Source: Urinicoccus timonensis (lineage in GTDB: Bacteria > Bacillota > Clostridia > Tissierellales > Peptoniphilaceae). From it: a stretch of DNA of 64,000 nt. Below the pieces are notes generated by a model. It saw only the letters and a program-made list of their open reading frames with translations, was not told where the DNA came from and did not search any database. The translations under genes were made by a program, and so were the position numbers. The first letter of the stretch is position 1, and the number at the start of each line of letters is the position of its first letter. The stretch covers positions 1 through 64,000 of the forward strand of contig NZ_OCTU01000004.1 in assembly GCF_900232945.1 (NCBI RefSeq). The letters run 5' to 3'. Below, one piece after another: positions 1 to 8,137 of the stretch.

Positions 1-120
1 AGCACATAAAACAATCCCATTTCATCCCTAATATCTATAATTTTATCATAGATGATTAGGTTCATTTTTAAGAACTATGCTTAAAGCTGTTCTTATACTA
101 TTAGTATATGAGCAAGCACA

Positions 121-225
121 GTAAGTGTACGGACACTTACGAAAAAATTAATGGAGCAAACCTTTACGGAATGCTCCATTTTTTTAATTTTTACCTTGTT
201 AGGGAGAGCCCTAAGACCCCGAAAT
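121..225. other. oriT: Candidate origin of transfer (oriT)
   Basis: Just upstream of mobC and the relaxase gene lie three inverted repeats in 100 bases: gtaagtgt/acacttac (121-140), aatggagca/tgctccatt (150-180) and ttaggg/ccctaa with loop agag (199-214). The last is followed by gacccc, the type of short arm plus nick region expected for MOBP-like relaxases. Position and structure support an oriT; the nick site itself is not proven. Confidence 0.5.
150..185 (+). terminator. Hairpin with T-run, possible intrinsic terminator
   Basis: A 9-bp stem (aatggagca/tgctccatt) is followed by seven T. It would end a rightward transcript entering from the left edge, or be part of the oriT structure. Confidence 0.45.
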
Positions 226-247
226 ATATTTTATAAAGGAGAATAAA

Positions 248-604
248 ATGGCAAATAGATTTAGAAATGAAAGAATAGAAATAAAACTAACCAAAGAAGA
301 AAAAGAAGTTTTTGAAAAAAAAATGAAACTTGCTAATTGCAAAACTATGTCCCACTTTCTTAGAAAATGTGTCTTAGAAAAAGAAATTTATGTTGTAGAT
401 TTAGAACCATTCAGAAACCTACAATGGCTACTTTCAAATGCAACAAATAATATAAACCAGATTGCAAAAGCTACTAATACAACTGGTGTTATTTACAAGA
501 ATGAAATTGAATCTATGAATAAGCAGATAGAAAAATTATCAAGAGAAATATGGCAGATCCATTCCCTACTTCTTAGTAAATCAAAAGAAAGTTCTGGTGA
601 TTAG
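248..604 (+). CDS. mobC: MobC-like relaxosome accessory protein
   Basis: 118 residues. Small basic protein with an N-terminal ribbon-helix-helix-like start (ERIEIKLTKEEKEVF) and a helical C-terminal half containing the LxxxxxNINQIA segment typical of MobC proteins. Such proteins bind oriT and help the relaxase melt and nick it. The ATG follows the ribosome binding site aaaggag. The stop codon (602-604) is followed at once by the relaxase start, so the two are co-translated. The candidate oriT lies directly upstream. Confidence 0.8.
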   Translation: MANRFRNERIEIKLTKEEKEVFEKKMKLANCKTMSHFLRKCVLEKEIYVVDLEPFRNLQWLLSNATNNINQIAKATNTTGVIYKNEIESMNKQIEKLSREIWQIHSLLLSKSKESSGD

Positions 605-605
605 T

Positions 606-1925
606 ATGGCAATTACAAAGATACATCCTATAAAATCAACTCTAAATTCGGCAATAGACTACATTACTAAGAGTGAAAAAATCTTAGTATCTTCATTTAA
701 ATGTCATCCATCTACTGCTCATATTCAATTTATAAAAACACGAGAAGACAATGATACTAAAGGTACAGTTTTGGCTAGACATTTAATCCAATCTTTTCTA
801 CCAGGAGAGGTTAATCCTATAAAAGCTCACGAAATTGGAATGGAATTATGTAAGAAAATTTTAAAAGAAGATTATGAATTTGTTCTTGCAACTCATATAG
901 ATAGAGGGCATATCCATAACCATATTATTTTTAATAATGTTAATTACAAGACTGGCAAATGCTACCAATCTAATAAAAAATCTTATCATAAAATCAGGTT
1001 TCAAAGTGACGAATTATGTAAAGAAAATAAGCTTTCAGTCATTGATAAATATTATGAAGCTTACAAAAGAAAATATAAAACTTCTGGTAAATCTTGGTAT
1101 GAGTTTGACCAAAGTAAGAAAGGAAATTCTTGGAAGTCAAAACTACAATTTGATATAGATAGAATGATTAATAAATCTAAATCTTGGGAAGAATTTTTAG
1201 AAAATATGAAATCTCTTGATTATGAAATTAAATTTGGTAAACACATTGCTTTTCGCCATAAAGATAAGCAAAGATTTACAAGGGCAAAGACTATCGGAGA
1301 AGATTATACTGAAGAAAAAATCAAAGAAAGAATAGATTTAGCAATTAAAATTAAAGCTAATCCTACTAAAAAACGAGTAGGAAATGTTATTGATATATCT
1401 ACTAATGAAAAAGCTCAATCCTCTAAAGGCTATGAAGTTTGGGCAAGAAAACATAATATCAAAACAATGGCTGATTTAATAATTAAACTTCGAGAGCAAG
1501 GCATTAATTCAATTACCCAACTCGATGATCTAATCAAAAAATCTGCTGATGATAGACAAGACTTATTAGATAAAATAAAGAAAATTGAAACTGAAATGAA
1601 GAGTTTATCCCAGGATATGGAAAATATAAATACTATAAATAAGTATCGTGAAATCTACAAATACCACAAGAAAAATCCTCAAGATAAGCAATTTGCAGAA
1701 GAGTATTATAGTGAACTTTCTGTTTATAAAATAGCAGCTAAAGAAATTTTAGTTAACTATAAAAAACTACAAAACACAAAAGAAATACTATCCACTCTCG
1801 ATAAACTGCAAGAAAAAAAGAACACCCTTATGCAAGAGTATTCTTTGAATAAAGAACAATTTTCTGACCTTGTTCATTATAGGAAAAACTATGAAAATTA
1901 TTATGGAAAAGAGGTGGAGAGGTAA
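606..1925 (+). CDS. mobA: MOBP-type relaxase (MobA/VirD2-like)
   Basis: About 439 residues from ATG 606; a GTG nine bases upstream is an alternative start. The N-terminal relaxase domain (PF03432-like) shows the metal-binding three-His signature HIDRGHIHNHIIFNN near residue 100. The catalytic Tyr is expected among the N-terminal tyrosines (for example in DYITKSEK). The C-terminal half is Lys/Glu-rich and likely coiled. It would nick oriT and pilot the strand during transfer by a helper element; no conjugation pore genes are present, so this is a mobilizable rather than self-transmissible unit. Confidence 0.88.
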   Translation: MAITKIHPIKSTLNSAIDYITKSEKILVSSFKCHPSTAHIQFIKTREDNDTKGTVLARHLIQSFLPGEVNPIKAHEIGMELCKKILKEDYEFVLATHIDRGHIHNHIIFNNVNYKTGKCYQSNKKSYHKIRFQSDELCKENKLSVIDKYYEAYKRKYKTSGKSWYEFDQSKKGNSWKSKLQFDIDRMINKSKSWEEFLENMKSLDYEIKFGKHIAFRHKDKQRFTRAKTIGEDYTEEKIKERIDLAIKIKANPTKKRVGNVIDISTNEKAQSSKGYEVWARKHNIKTMADLIIKLREQGINSITQLDDLIKKSADDRQDLLDKIKKIETEMKSLSQDMENINTINKYREIYKYHKKNPQDKQFAEEYYSELSVYKIAAKEILVNYKKLQNTKEILSTLDKLQEKKNTLMQEYSLNKEQFSDLVHYRKNYENYYGKEVER

Positions 1926-1943
1926 CATCTTCACTTCTTTCTC

Positions 1944-2765
1944 TTATAAATTTTTACTATTTTCGATTTCTCTAAAAGAATCCCAAAGATATCTAGTCAA
2001 TGTTATGCTCGCACCCACAGAAAGTTCTGCATGTTTTTTACTCAAAGCTTTAAAATTCCTTTCTCTTCCATGTCCACTTCCATAATGATTTCTAAGATCG
2101 TTAATTCCTGAAGCAAGTCCATTTAAACTCCCTGTAATTTGCTTTACTATTTTGTCTTCAGTTTCATCAATTATCATGCTTTCATTTGGAATTTTTAAAC
2201 ACTTAAAGGTTTCTTTAACTAATTGTGTTAATTTTAAGTTATCTTTTTTATTCTCTCCTAAATTATTGCAAATTTCCTTGCAACAACTTTCAAGTAGTTC
2301 CTTTGACTTTCCTATTGCTTCTGTGGGATTTCTATCCACCATTTCTAGCATTAAATCAATTTGAGAATTAATATATTCAGATGAGAATTTAATTTTCAAA
2401 ACTTCTGCTTCTGACATAAGATTTGAGCTATTTGATAATTCTCGATTAATAATATCTTTACACTTAATGTATAGAGATTTGAATGAAGTTCCTCTATTAT
2501 TTTTTTTATTTTCTTCTATCTCATCACTAAAATAAACAGAGTAAAACTCTAAAAGATCTTTATATAGTTTAGCAATTTTATAAGAATCACCCTCGTTTGT
2601 AAATTCTCTAAGTGACTTTCCTTTTGACAAATGATATTTTTCACATAATCTTATCCCTATACTTTGAAATGTAAACTCATCAAAATCATTCGTAGAAAAA
2701 TCTAGAACATAGCCACCTCTATTAAATAATTCATCAAGATATCCTTTTTCTATATAACTAAGCAT
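1944..2765 (-). CDS. Abortive-infection family protein (Abi_C domain)
   Basis: 273 residues. The C-terminal ~130 residues match the Abi_C pattern (PF14355): EAIGKSKELLESCCKEIC, then a Leu/Lys-rich linker, then GLASGINDLRNHYGSGHG and a final HAELSVGASITL helix. The N-terminal half is not recognised. Last gene of a leftward three-gene unit (7-nt gap to the gene at 2774-3577), converging with the relaxase gene. Abi_C proteins occur in phage-defence contexts; the mode of action here is unknown. Confidence 0.75.
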   Translation of the reverse strand: MLSYIEKGYLDELFNRGGYVLDFSTNDFDEFTFQSIGIRLCEKYHLSKGKSLREFTNEGDSYKIAKLYKDLLEFYSVYFSDEIEENKKNNRGTSFKSLYIKCKDIINRELSNSSNLMSEAEVLKIKFSSEYINSQIDLMLEMVDRNPTEAIGKSKELLESCCKEICNNLGENKKDNLKLTQLVKETFKCLKIPNESMIIDETEDKIVKQITGSLNGLASGINDLRNHYGSGHGRERNFKALSKKHAELSVGASITLTRYLWDSFREIENSKNL

Positions 2766-2773
2766 AGTTAAAC

Positions 2774-3577
2774 CTACTTTATAATTCCTAGTAATGAACC
2801 TAATTTGTTTATACCTTCAATAAAATCTGGAAGTGTTGCTATGGAGCCGATCATAAATTTTAACGAATTAAAGCTCGTTTTTAATAGATTTTTGTTAGGA
2901 TTTGCTTTGACTACTTCTCCTTTTATCAACTCCATATTTCCCATTAAAATACTTCGTTTATCTTCGTCATCTATATTTTCCAATAGGATTTCCAATTTTG
3001 ATATTTCTTCATCAATTTCATTCTTATTTAAGTAATTATTTTGTATTGCATCTATAGATGAATTATCACTAGCTAAATTTACCTGAACACCAGAACTATT
3101 TATGTTAATTTCATATTTATTATTGTCATCGTAACCCATATCAGTTGCTATATCTTTAATATATTCTTCAATCCCTGAAATAAATGGATAAACCATTCTA
3201 TTCCCAAAGCTTTGTGCCATATCTTGATACTTGTTGCTATTAGCGTAAAACCACCCAAAGTTAATGGTGTTTAAATTATTTTCTAAAATGTATTTAAAAG
3301 TAGAGTATAAAAGATACAATCTTTTTCCAGTATTACTTCCCAAATCTAAACATTGTCTACCATAAGATGAATATACATTATTTATACTTTCCTCTAAATC
3401 ACCTATATCATATTTGAAACTTTCAATATAATTTTTTATCAAAGATGTCTTATCTACATAATCTATAAATTCTCTTAGGAGGTCGATTTGTTCCCTATAA
3501 TCTGCATTAATTACATCTGAACCCAATCCTCTAAATTTTCTACTGATTTTTCTTAGTTCTTTCTTATTAATCTCCAT
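2774..3577 (-). CDS. Unrecognised protein in Abi_C operon
   Basis: 267 residues, family not recognised. It is acidic and helical, with a YGRQCLDLGS segment near residue 75, a low-complexity NSSGVQVNLASDNSS stretch near residue 160, and a moderately hydrophobic C-terminus (residues 235-267). It overlaps the upstream zinc-ribbon gene by 11 bases and is followed after 7 bases by the Abi_C gene, so the three are probably translated together. A sensor, effector or adaptor role in defence is inference from context only. Confidence 0.6.
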   Translation of the reverse strand: MEINKKELRKISRKFRGLGSDVINADYREQIDLLREFIDYVDKTSLIKNYIESFKYDIGDLEESINNVYSSYGRQCLDLGSNTGKRLYLLYSTFKYILENNLNTINFGWFYANSNKYQDMAQSFGNRMVYPFISGIEEYIKDIATDMGYDDNNKYEININSSGVQVNLASDNSSIDAIQNNYLNKNEIDEEISKLEILLENIDDEDKRSILMGNMELIKGEVVKANPNKNLLKTSFNSLKFMIGSIATLPDFIEGINKLGSLLGIIK

Positions 3578-4025
3578 CTACAATCTCCCCACAAAAAGGA
3601 CAATATCCACCCTCAAGATTTTTTATGCTACTAATTTTTGCTTTTTTCTTGCAACACTCATAATATTTTTCTTCAAAATCTCCAGTTTTTCGTCCTATGG
3701 GTATCTCTGGCTGCTTTTTAATTTTCTCGGTTTTAATTCTAATTTCTGAGTTTTTGAAACTTTTTTTCATAGTGGCTGAAAATTCATTTAATATATCAGC
3801 TACTTTGTTCTCTATCATCCTCTCCGCTAGATTTATTGTTTCATCATCTAAATAGTCTTGGTGTTTTAAACCACAGTTCGGACACCAAATATCTAAATTT
3901 GTGTCATCTTCTATATCATCTACAAGAAGCATAAATCTCTCTCCACAAGATGGGCACTTTAATAAAACATAACCATCAGAATCCGCTGGAATACTTATTT
4001 CTAGCGTTTCAAAATCTTTCATCAT
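3567..4025 (-). CDS. Zinc-ribbon protein heading the Abi_C operon
   Basis: 152 residues. Two Cys-x2-Cys zinc knuckle pairs at the N-terminus (CPSCGERF near residue 25 and CPNCGLKH near residue 50) form one ribbon. A second set lies at the C-terminus (YYECCKKK and CPFCGEIV). The middle is Lys-rich. First gene of the leftward operon; its start follows an aggtag site. Probably binds nucleic acid or partner protein through the ribbons. No known family is claimed. Confidence 0.6.
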   Translation of the reverse strand: MMKDFETLEISIPADSDGYVLLKCPSCGERFMLLVDDIEDDTNLDIWCPNCGLKHQDYLDDETINLAERMIENKVADILNEFSATMKKSFKNSEIRIKTEKIKKQPEIPIGRKTGDFEEKYYECCKKKAKISSIKNLEGGYCPFCGEIVDGD

Positions 4026-4101
4026 TAACTACCTCTACTAATTAAATTTTAACAACTTTCTATTATCAAAAGCACAATCTAAATCATATTCAAGATTTAT
4101 A

Positions 4102-4318
4102 TTAAGATATATCTCTATCATTTCTCCTATATTCAATAATATCTCCAATATAACATTGAAAATACTCACAAATCTTCCCTAATGTTTCTAAACTTACATT
4201 TTCATCTTTTCCCATCTTGGCTATTGTCTTGGGAGTTGTTGCTATTGCACATTGTAAGTCTTTTTTTCATATTTTTATCTATTAATAACTTCCTTAATTT
4301 ATTATATGAAAATCCCAT
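4102..4318 (-). pseudogene. Frameshifted XRE-family regulator
   Basis: Reading leftward from ATG 4318 gives MGFSYNKLRKLLIDKNMKK. The reading frame is then lost in a run of seven T (4261-4267 on +). Switching frame restores TIAKMGKDENVSLETLGKIC, the typical second half of a small YozG-like Cro/CI helix-turn-helix protein, to a TAA at 4102-4104. One indel in the homopolymer explains the break. It lies just upstream of the zinc-ribbon/Abi_C operon and may once have regulated it. Confidence 0.72.
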
Positions 4319-4440
4319 ATCATTCTCCAATACTATATTTTACCTTTCTAAACGTATGGATTAATTATTTAATTATAGCATATAACACTGATTCCTTTCA
4401 ATTATATGATTCACTGCGTTAAAACGAGCAAAAAAATAAA

Positions 4441-4458
4441 GACAGTCCGAAGACCGCC
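4441..4458 (-). terminator. UUCG-loop terminator
   Basis: On the minus strand, ggcggtc-ttcg-gactgtc is followed by tttattttttt. It sits downstream of the decayed SSB-like gene. Confidence 0.6.
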
Positions 4459-4540
4459 GTTATTTATCTTTCTGCACCTTTGCTATGGTCTTTCTTATTT
4501 GACCTAGCTTTGTCATCTGTCTTAAAGCTCTTTATTTACC

Positions 4541-4830
4541 CTAATATGGACTTTTTATCTTTTCTTGACTCTTTACTTGTTCTTTTGTTTTTAATAGCTT
4601 AGAAGACAAAATACGAACATTTTTATGTTCTTTCCCGTTGTTATCAATACTTGTTTTTACTTGTCCGAAGATTTTAACAAAATCGCCTTGTTTAAGATTC
4701 TCTAAATCTTTTGTCTTATCTCCATAGGCTGAACAATTGGTATAAGCTTTATTTCCATCGTCATCTTTATAAATAATTGAAAATTACTTACTTTAAAGTT
4801 TTCTATAGTATCGTATTTGACTCCAACACT
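4541..4830 (-). pseudogene. Decayed single-stranded DNA-binding-like gene
   Basis: The minus strand reads FSIIYKDDDGNKAYTNCSAY followed by GDFVKIFGQVKTSIDNNGKE, like the OB-fold SSB-type proteins of mobile elements, ending at a TAG (4541-4543). Upstream residues VGVKYDTIENFKVSNF sit in another frame, so there is at least one frameshift near 4776-4786, and no start codon is seen. A 15-base piece of this gene (taggctgaacaattg, 4725-4739) recurs at 6109-6123 beyond the FRG gene. Confidence 0.65.
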
Positions 4831-4888
4831 GATTCAATTTTAAATATCTTCTTTGTTTAATGTAGAATTTAAATAAAAGGATAATTTC

Positions 4889-6070
4889 TTATACCTCTTC
4901 TATATAAAAATCTTCTAGTAATTCAAATTTTGATTTTCTTACTTTACTCTTTTTATACACATATTTAGCTATGTTATCAGGATCGTTAAATAATTTTTTT
5001 CTATTTATCCCTAATAAATCTAAATCTTTTACAATTTCTATTTTATTTTCAATTTCTATGGAAATATCAGGAACTATTTTCTGTATATAATCCCTCTTTT
5101 CTTGTTTATTCAAAATATTAAATGGTGAATATAAAATATTTTGATAAATAAATCTACCAGATTGTAATGTCATTCTATCAAAATTAATATTAGGGTAATA
5201 TAATATCATTGGAAAATCAGGTACTTCATAAATATTATTACCATACTTTTTAATTAACAAATATATAAAAGTTGTTAAATATATTATTACATAATCTTCT
5301 AATTTCTGTATTTTTAGTTCAAATGAATAATTTTTTAATTTTGATAATTGGAAAAAAATATCCCTCCACATATCCAACTCTTCATTTTTGTTTTTAAGAA
5401 ATACTTGAAGTAGCCTTTGATTTAATTCATTTGGCCTATCCATAATGTATCCTTCTTTAATTCCCTTATCATACCAATCTACAGCTTTTATTATTTCAGA
5501 CGTATATGCATTGTGTTTACTTTTTTTTAATAAAACTTTGATCATATTTAAATTATTAGATAATGAAATTATGAATCCTTTTCTATTATTCTTATAAAAT
5601 TTTAATAATTTATTATAAAACATAACTTTTGTTTCATTTTGTTCGATTAAATCATTATAAAAGTATTGTATTTTTCTTCCTGAAATTTCATCACTAAATT
5701 TTATGAAATTATTTTTCTTAAATACATGGATATATCCTGTGTATTCAAAGTTATCACAACATGAAAAGTATAAAGCTACTAAAGCTGAACTTGTAATATC
5801 TATTAAATTTGTAGGCAATCCATGGTGTTGTGAATAAGATATAAAATTTGACTTTTCAATATCACTTAATTGTGCACTAACCTCATAGAAATATTCATCT
5901 ATCATCTCATCAATTATAGATCTATCTGAGTCATTAAAATTATCTCTATAACATGATGCTGCAATATTTGTATATTTCCTAGATTCTCCCCTAAAATATG
6001 CATCCAATAAATTTTTTTCTTTAAGAATTTTAATATAATCATATAAACTGCGAGCTCTTAATACTTCCAT
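4889..6070 (-). CDS. FRG-domain protein
   Basis: 393 residues. The N-terminal FRG domain is clear: YFRGESRKY near residue 25 supplies the (F/Y)RG motif, and SQHHGLPTNLIDITSSALVA near residue 85 is the conserved core of the family. The C-terminal ~250 residues are AT-rich-coded, helical and unrecognised. Start ATG 6070 follows an aaggaggt site. FRG proteins are frequent in defence islands, but no reaction is established. The gene is flanked by fragments of the same SSB-like gene, suggesting insertion. Confidence 0.78.
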   Translation of the reverse strand: MEVLRARSLYDYIKILKEKNLLDAYFRGESRKYTNIAASCYRDNFNDSDRSIIDEMIDEYFYEVSAQLSDIEKSNFISYSQHHGLPTNLIDITSSALVALYFSCCDNFEYTGYIHVFKKNNFIKFSDEISGRKIQYFYNDLIEQNETKVMFYNKLLKFYKNNRKGFIISLSNNLNMIKVLLKKSKHNAYTSEIIKAVDWYDKGIKEGYIMDRPNELNQRLLQVFLKNKNEELDMWRDIFFQLSKLKNYSFELKIQKLEDYVIIYLTTFIYLLIKKYGNNIYEVPDFPMILYYPNINFDRMTLQSGRFIYQNILYSPFNILNKQEKRDYIQKIVPDISIEIENKIEIVKDLDLLGINRKKLFNDPDNIAKYVYKKSKVRKSKFELLEDFYIEEV

Positions 6071-6242
6071 ACTACCTCCTTATTGTTTACACTTTTTTAT
6101 TATCTACTTAGGCTGAACAATTGACATACAATTTCTTAGTTTTAAATACTCTGATCAAAAGGTAAAAAAGAATTAGATTAATTCCACTTCTTTAGTCTTT
6201 AATATTTTCTTGCCTATGATTTGCCAGACAGTGTCTGTTAAA

Positions 6243-7085
6243 TTACAGCTCATTAATCCTATCTGATAGAATTGTCACTACATCAACTACCTTATCAAAG
6301 ATCAAATCTCCAATGTATTTATTTTCAATGAGATATACTTCCCACAAGGATCTCAGGTATGAATCTTCTTTTATGTCCTCGATTATTTCCTCATAGTCTT
6401 TAATTATCTCCTGACTTCCTCTTTTGTTTGAGGTTCTCTCTATTGCTTCTTTTAAAATTTCATAATCTATCTCATCTTTTTTTAGTTTGTAGAGGGTGTA
6501 TAAGTCGTAAAAGTCTCTCATTCGTGTTGTTGTTATATTTCTTCTGATTATGGTTTCGTATTTTTCTGCTAATATTGTTTCTAATGGATATGCCATTATT
6601 TTTATATCTTCTTTGCTAAAGATACAGGGATAGGTATATTCTATTTCCCTTGGTGTTATTGCATCTCCTGTTGTTAAGTCTAGTTTCATTGGGTTTTTAG
6701 TTTTCCTAACATTTGCTATTAGTGAAATTCTAAAGTTTTCGTACTCGTCTTCTTCTCTAATATAAGAGATGTCTTTTATTTCAAATTTTATTCCATCGTC
6801 TACATTGATATTTATGATTTCTTCTACGATTTCTTTTATTTTTTCTTCTTTTAGAGCTATGCCTTTTATGGTTGTGTCCATGTCCATAGTTGTTCTATTT
6901 TCAATGCCAATTAATGATGATATAAGGAATCCTCCCTTTATTACAAAATTGTTTTTGTATGGTGATTTAGATAGTCTTTCTAAAAATCTTTCAAAGAAAT
7001 ATATTTGCAGAACTTCTTGAGACTTTAGATTTTTCTTCTCTGCCAGACTTCTTATCTTGCCCTTTATACTCTCGATATTAATCAC
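6243..7085 (-). CDS. abiEii: AbiEii-type nucleotidyltransferase toxin
   Basis: 280 residues. The N-terminal nucleotidyltransferase core shows KGGFLISSLIGI and RTTMDMDTTIKG (GG...RxTxDxD, DNA polymerase beta fold) near residues 45-75; the C-terminus is helical. It is the toxin of the type IV AbiE pair, which halts growth on phage infection. It overlaps the antitoxin gene by four bases (7082-7085), the usual order with antitoxin first. Confidence 0.87.
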   Translation of the reverse strand: MINIESIKGKIRSLAEKKNLKSQEVLQIYFFERFLERLSKSPYKNNFVIKGGFLISSLIGIENRTTMDMDTTIKGIALKEEKIKEIVEEIININVDDGIKFEIKDISYIREEDEYENFRISLIANVRKTKNPMKLDLTTGDAITPREIEYTYPCIFSKEDIKIMAYPLETILAEKYETIIRRNITTTRMRDFYDLYTLYKLKKDEIDYEILKEAIERTSNKRGSQEIIKDYEEIIEDIKEDSYLRSLWEVYLIENKYIGDLIFDKVVDVVTILSDRINEL

Positions 7086-7669
7086 GATAATACCTCCATA
7101 TATTTTCTAATTTCATCTTCTATTTTAAATAGTCTACTGTATTTTATGAGTCGTCTTAGATTTTTATTTGGTGATTTAAAGTATCTTTTTATGGCTTCTG
7201 TGAAAATTTGCTTATCTATTTTTCCTCTGTCGATTATGATGTCACAAATCGTTCGATCTATATCGTAAACTGGAATAAGGTTGTCTTGTGGTGATTTTAT
7301 TTCTGTCTTTCCTAGTTCGTATAAATCTCTTTTTACATAATGAACTTGTAGATCTTCGTACCTCTTTTTGATATGGCTGGCATTGTAGCCTTGGGGTACA
7401 GATATATGAAATACATTTGGGGTCCTATCTGATAGGTCATGTAGATATAGGGCTGTTTGATGGGAAAATATAATTCGATTGCTATTTGATGATATTAAAA
7501 CAAAATCGTCTATTACTTTTCCTTTTAATTGATATAGTCCTGGTCTTAATCTTTCTAATTGTCCGATTTTTGTTAATTCTGATAGATTATGCCTAGTATA
7601 TCCAAGGTCTTCTGCTTCTTTGTTGGTTATTACTAAATTTTCTTGTATATATTCTTTAAGTGTATTCAT
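7082..7669 (-). CDS. abiEi: AbiEi-type antitoxin, winged-helix regulator
   Basis: 195 residues. The N-terminal helix-turn-helix (AEDLGYTRHNLSELTKIGQL) and the LRPGLYQL segment match the AbiEi antitoxin domain. The middle carries FSHQTALYLHDLSDRTPNVF, typical of the family. Known AbiEi proteins bind inverted repeats in their own promoter; such a repeat lies at 7690-7715. The ATG follows gaggaggtggact. Confidence 0.87.
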   Translation of the reverse strand: MNTLKEYIQENLVITNKEAEDLGYTRHNLSELTKIGQLERLRPGLYQLKGKVIDDFVLISSNSNRIIFSHQTALYLHDLSDRTPNVFHISVPQGYNASHIKKRYEDLQVHYVKRDLYELGKTEIKSPQDNLIPVYDIDRTICDIIIDRGKIDKQIFTEAIKRYFKSPNKNLRRLIKYSRLFKIEDEIRKYMEVLS

Positions 7670-7689
7670 AGTCCACCTCCTCTCGTTTA

Positions 7690-7715
7690 CGCTTTTATTA
7701 TATGTTATAAAAGCG
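7690..7715 (-). promoter_or_regulatory. Probable AbiEi operator
   Basis: An 8-bp inverted repeat, cgctttta (7690-7697) and taaaagcg (7708-7715), lies 21 bases upstream of abiEi, where autoregulation by AbiEi is expected. The operator role is inference from position and the known behaviour of AbiEi. Confidence 0.5.
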
Positions 7716-7790
7716 AATATGTAAAGTTGCTTATGAGTTTTCCATTTTTTGAAAAAGGATGTAACGAAATATTACTACCTTTAATAAAAA

Positions 7791-7813
7791 AGAGCAGCCT
7801 TTTAAGCTACTCT
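7791..7813 (-). terminator. Intrinsic terminator near prophage edge
   Basis: The inverted repeat agagcagc/gctactct (one mismatch) has a run of A on its left, so it reads as a hairpin plus U-run on the minus strand. Confidence 0.5.
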
Positions 7814-7864
7814 TGTAGAAAGTACAAAATGAGTTTATCTTATTATATTTTTCTTTGTGTCTCC

Positions 7865-8047
7865 TCATACCAGTTGCAAAACTACTCTTACGTCCATGCA
7901 GTTTTTTTGGGTCTTTTTGACGTATCCTTCTTCATCTTTATCGAAGACAAAATGCTTATAAAACTGCTTAAAATGCAGGATTTCTAAATTTATATCTTTT
8001 GTATCAACGCTATAGTCTCCACATGGCTTGAGAGGATAGAATGAATG
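7865..8047 (-). other. Open frame crossing the left att site
   Basis: A 61-codon stretch without stop runs leftward from after TGA 8048-8050 through the att core to TGA 7865. Its distal half looks protein-like (FVFDKDEEGYVKKTQKNC). It has no start codon or ribosome binding site and overlaps the rlmD tail in a different frame. It may be the 3' end of a gene truncated by an earlier insertion. Not recognised. Confidence 0.3.
7990..8025 (-). repeat. att: Left prophage attachment site with displaced rlmD 3' end
   Basis: The minus strand reads HVETIALIQKI then TAA, a natural rlmD C-terminus. It shares the 16-base core ctatagtctccacatg (8010-8025) with the 3' end of rlmD at 52257-52272, and the flanking atcaa with it (8003-8007 and 52250-52254). 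The prophage lies between the two copies. By integration logic, this tail is the original host 3' end, and the HVETIVLMSRK end now on rlmD was supplied by the phage. Confidence 0.8.
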
Positions 8048-8068
8048 TCATTTGAGTGTGTCCGTTCT

Positions 8069-8119
8069 CGGGAACATATCCACTGCGTTTTTGGAGCTAT
8101 CGGTAGACGGGAACATATC
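8069..8119. repeat. Two tandem copies of an rlmD-like VDMFP segment
   Basis: The 12-mer cgggaacatatc occurs at 8069-8080 and 8108-8119, 39 bases apart. On the minus strand both lie in one open frame as DMFPSTD and VDMFPRTD. The host RlmD carries PVDLFPQT just before its HVET end, so these look like rlmD 3' fragments beside the att core. Confidence 0.55.
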
Positions 8120-8137
8120 AATACACCTCATGGATTA

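Larger units (their letters stand above)
1..7989. mobile_element. Mobilizable/defence island left of the prophage (left end outside window)
   Basis: This AT-rich block carries a candidate oriT, mobC and a relaxase, and then a run of defence-type genes (Abi_C operon, FRG protein, AbiEi/AbiEii) mixed with two decayed genes. It abuts the displaced 3' end of rlmD at 7990-8025, so it lies immediately downstream of the original rlmD gene. No integrase is visible in this part; one may lie to the left of the window. That it is a single element is inference: it could be several accreted fragments. The decayed genes suggest an old insertion. Confidence 0.55.

Noticed and set aside
1..120. Gene at the left edge
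   Set aside because: Stops in all frames and no recognisable protein segment; treated as leader/oriT-proximal DNA.
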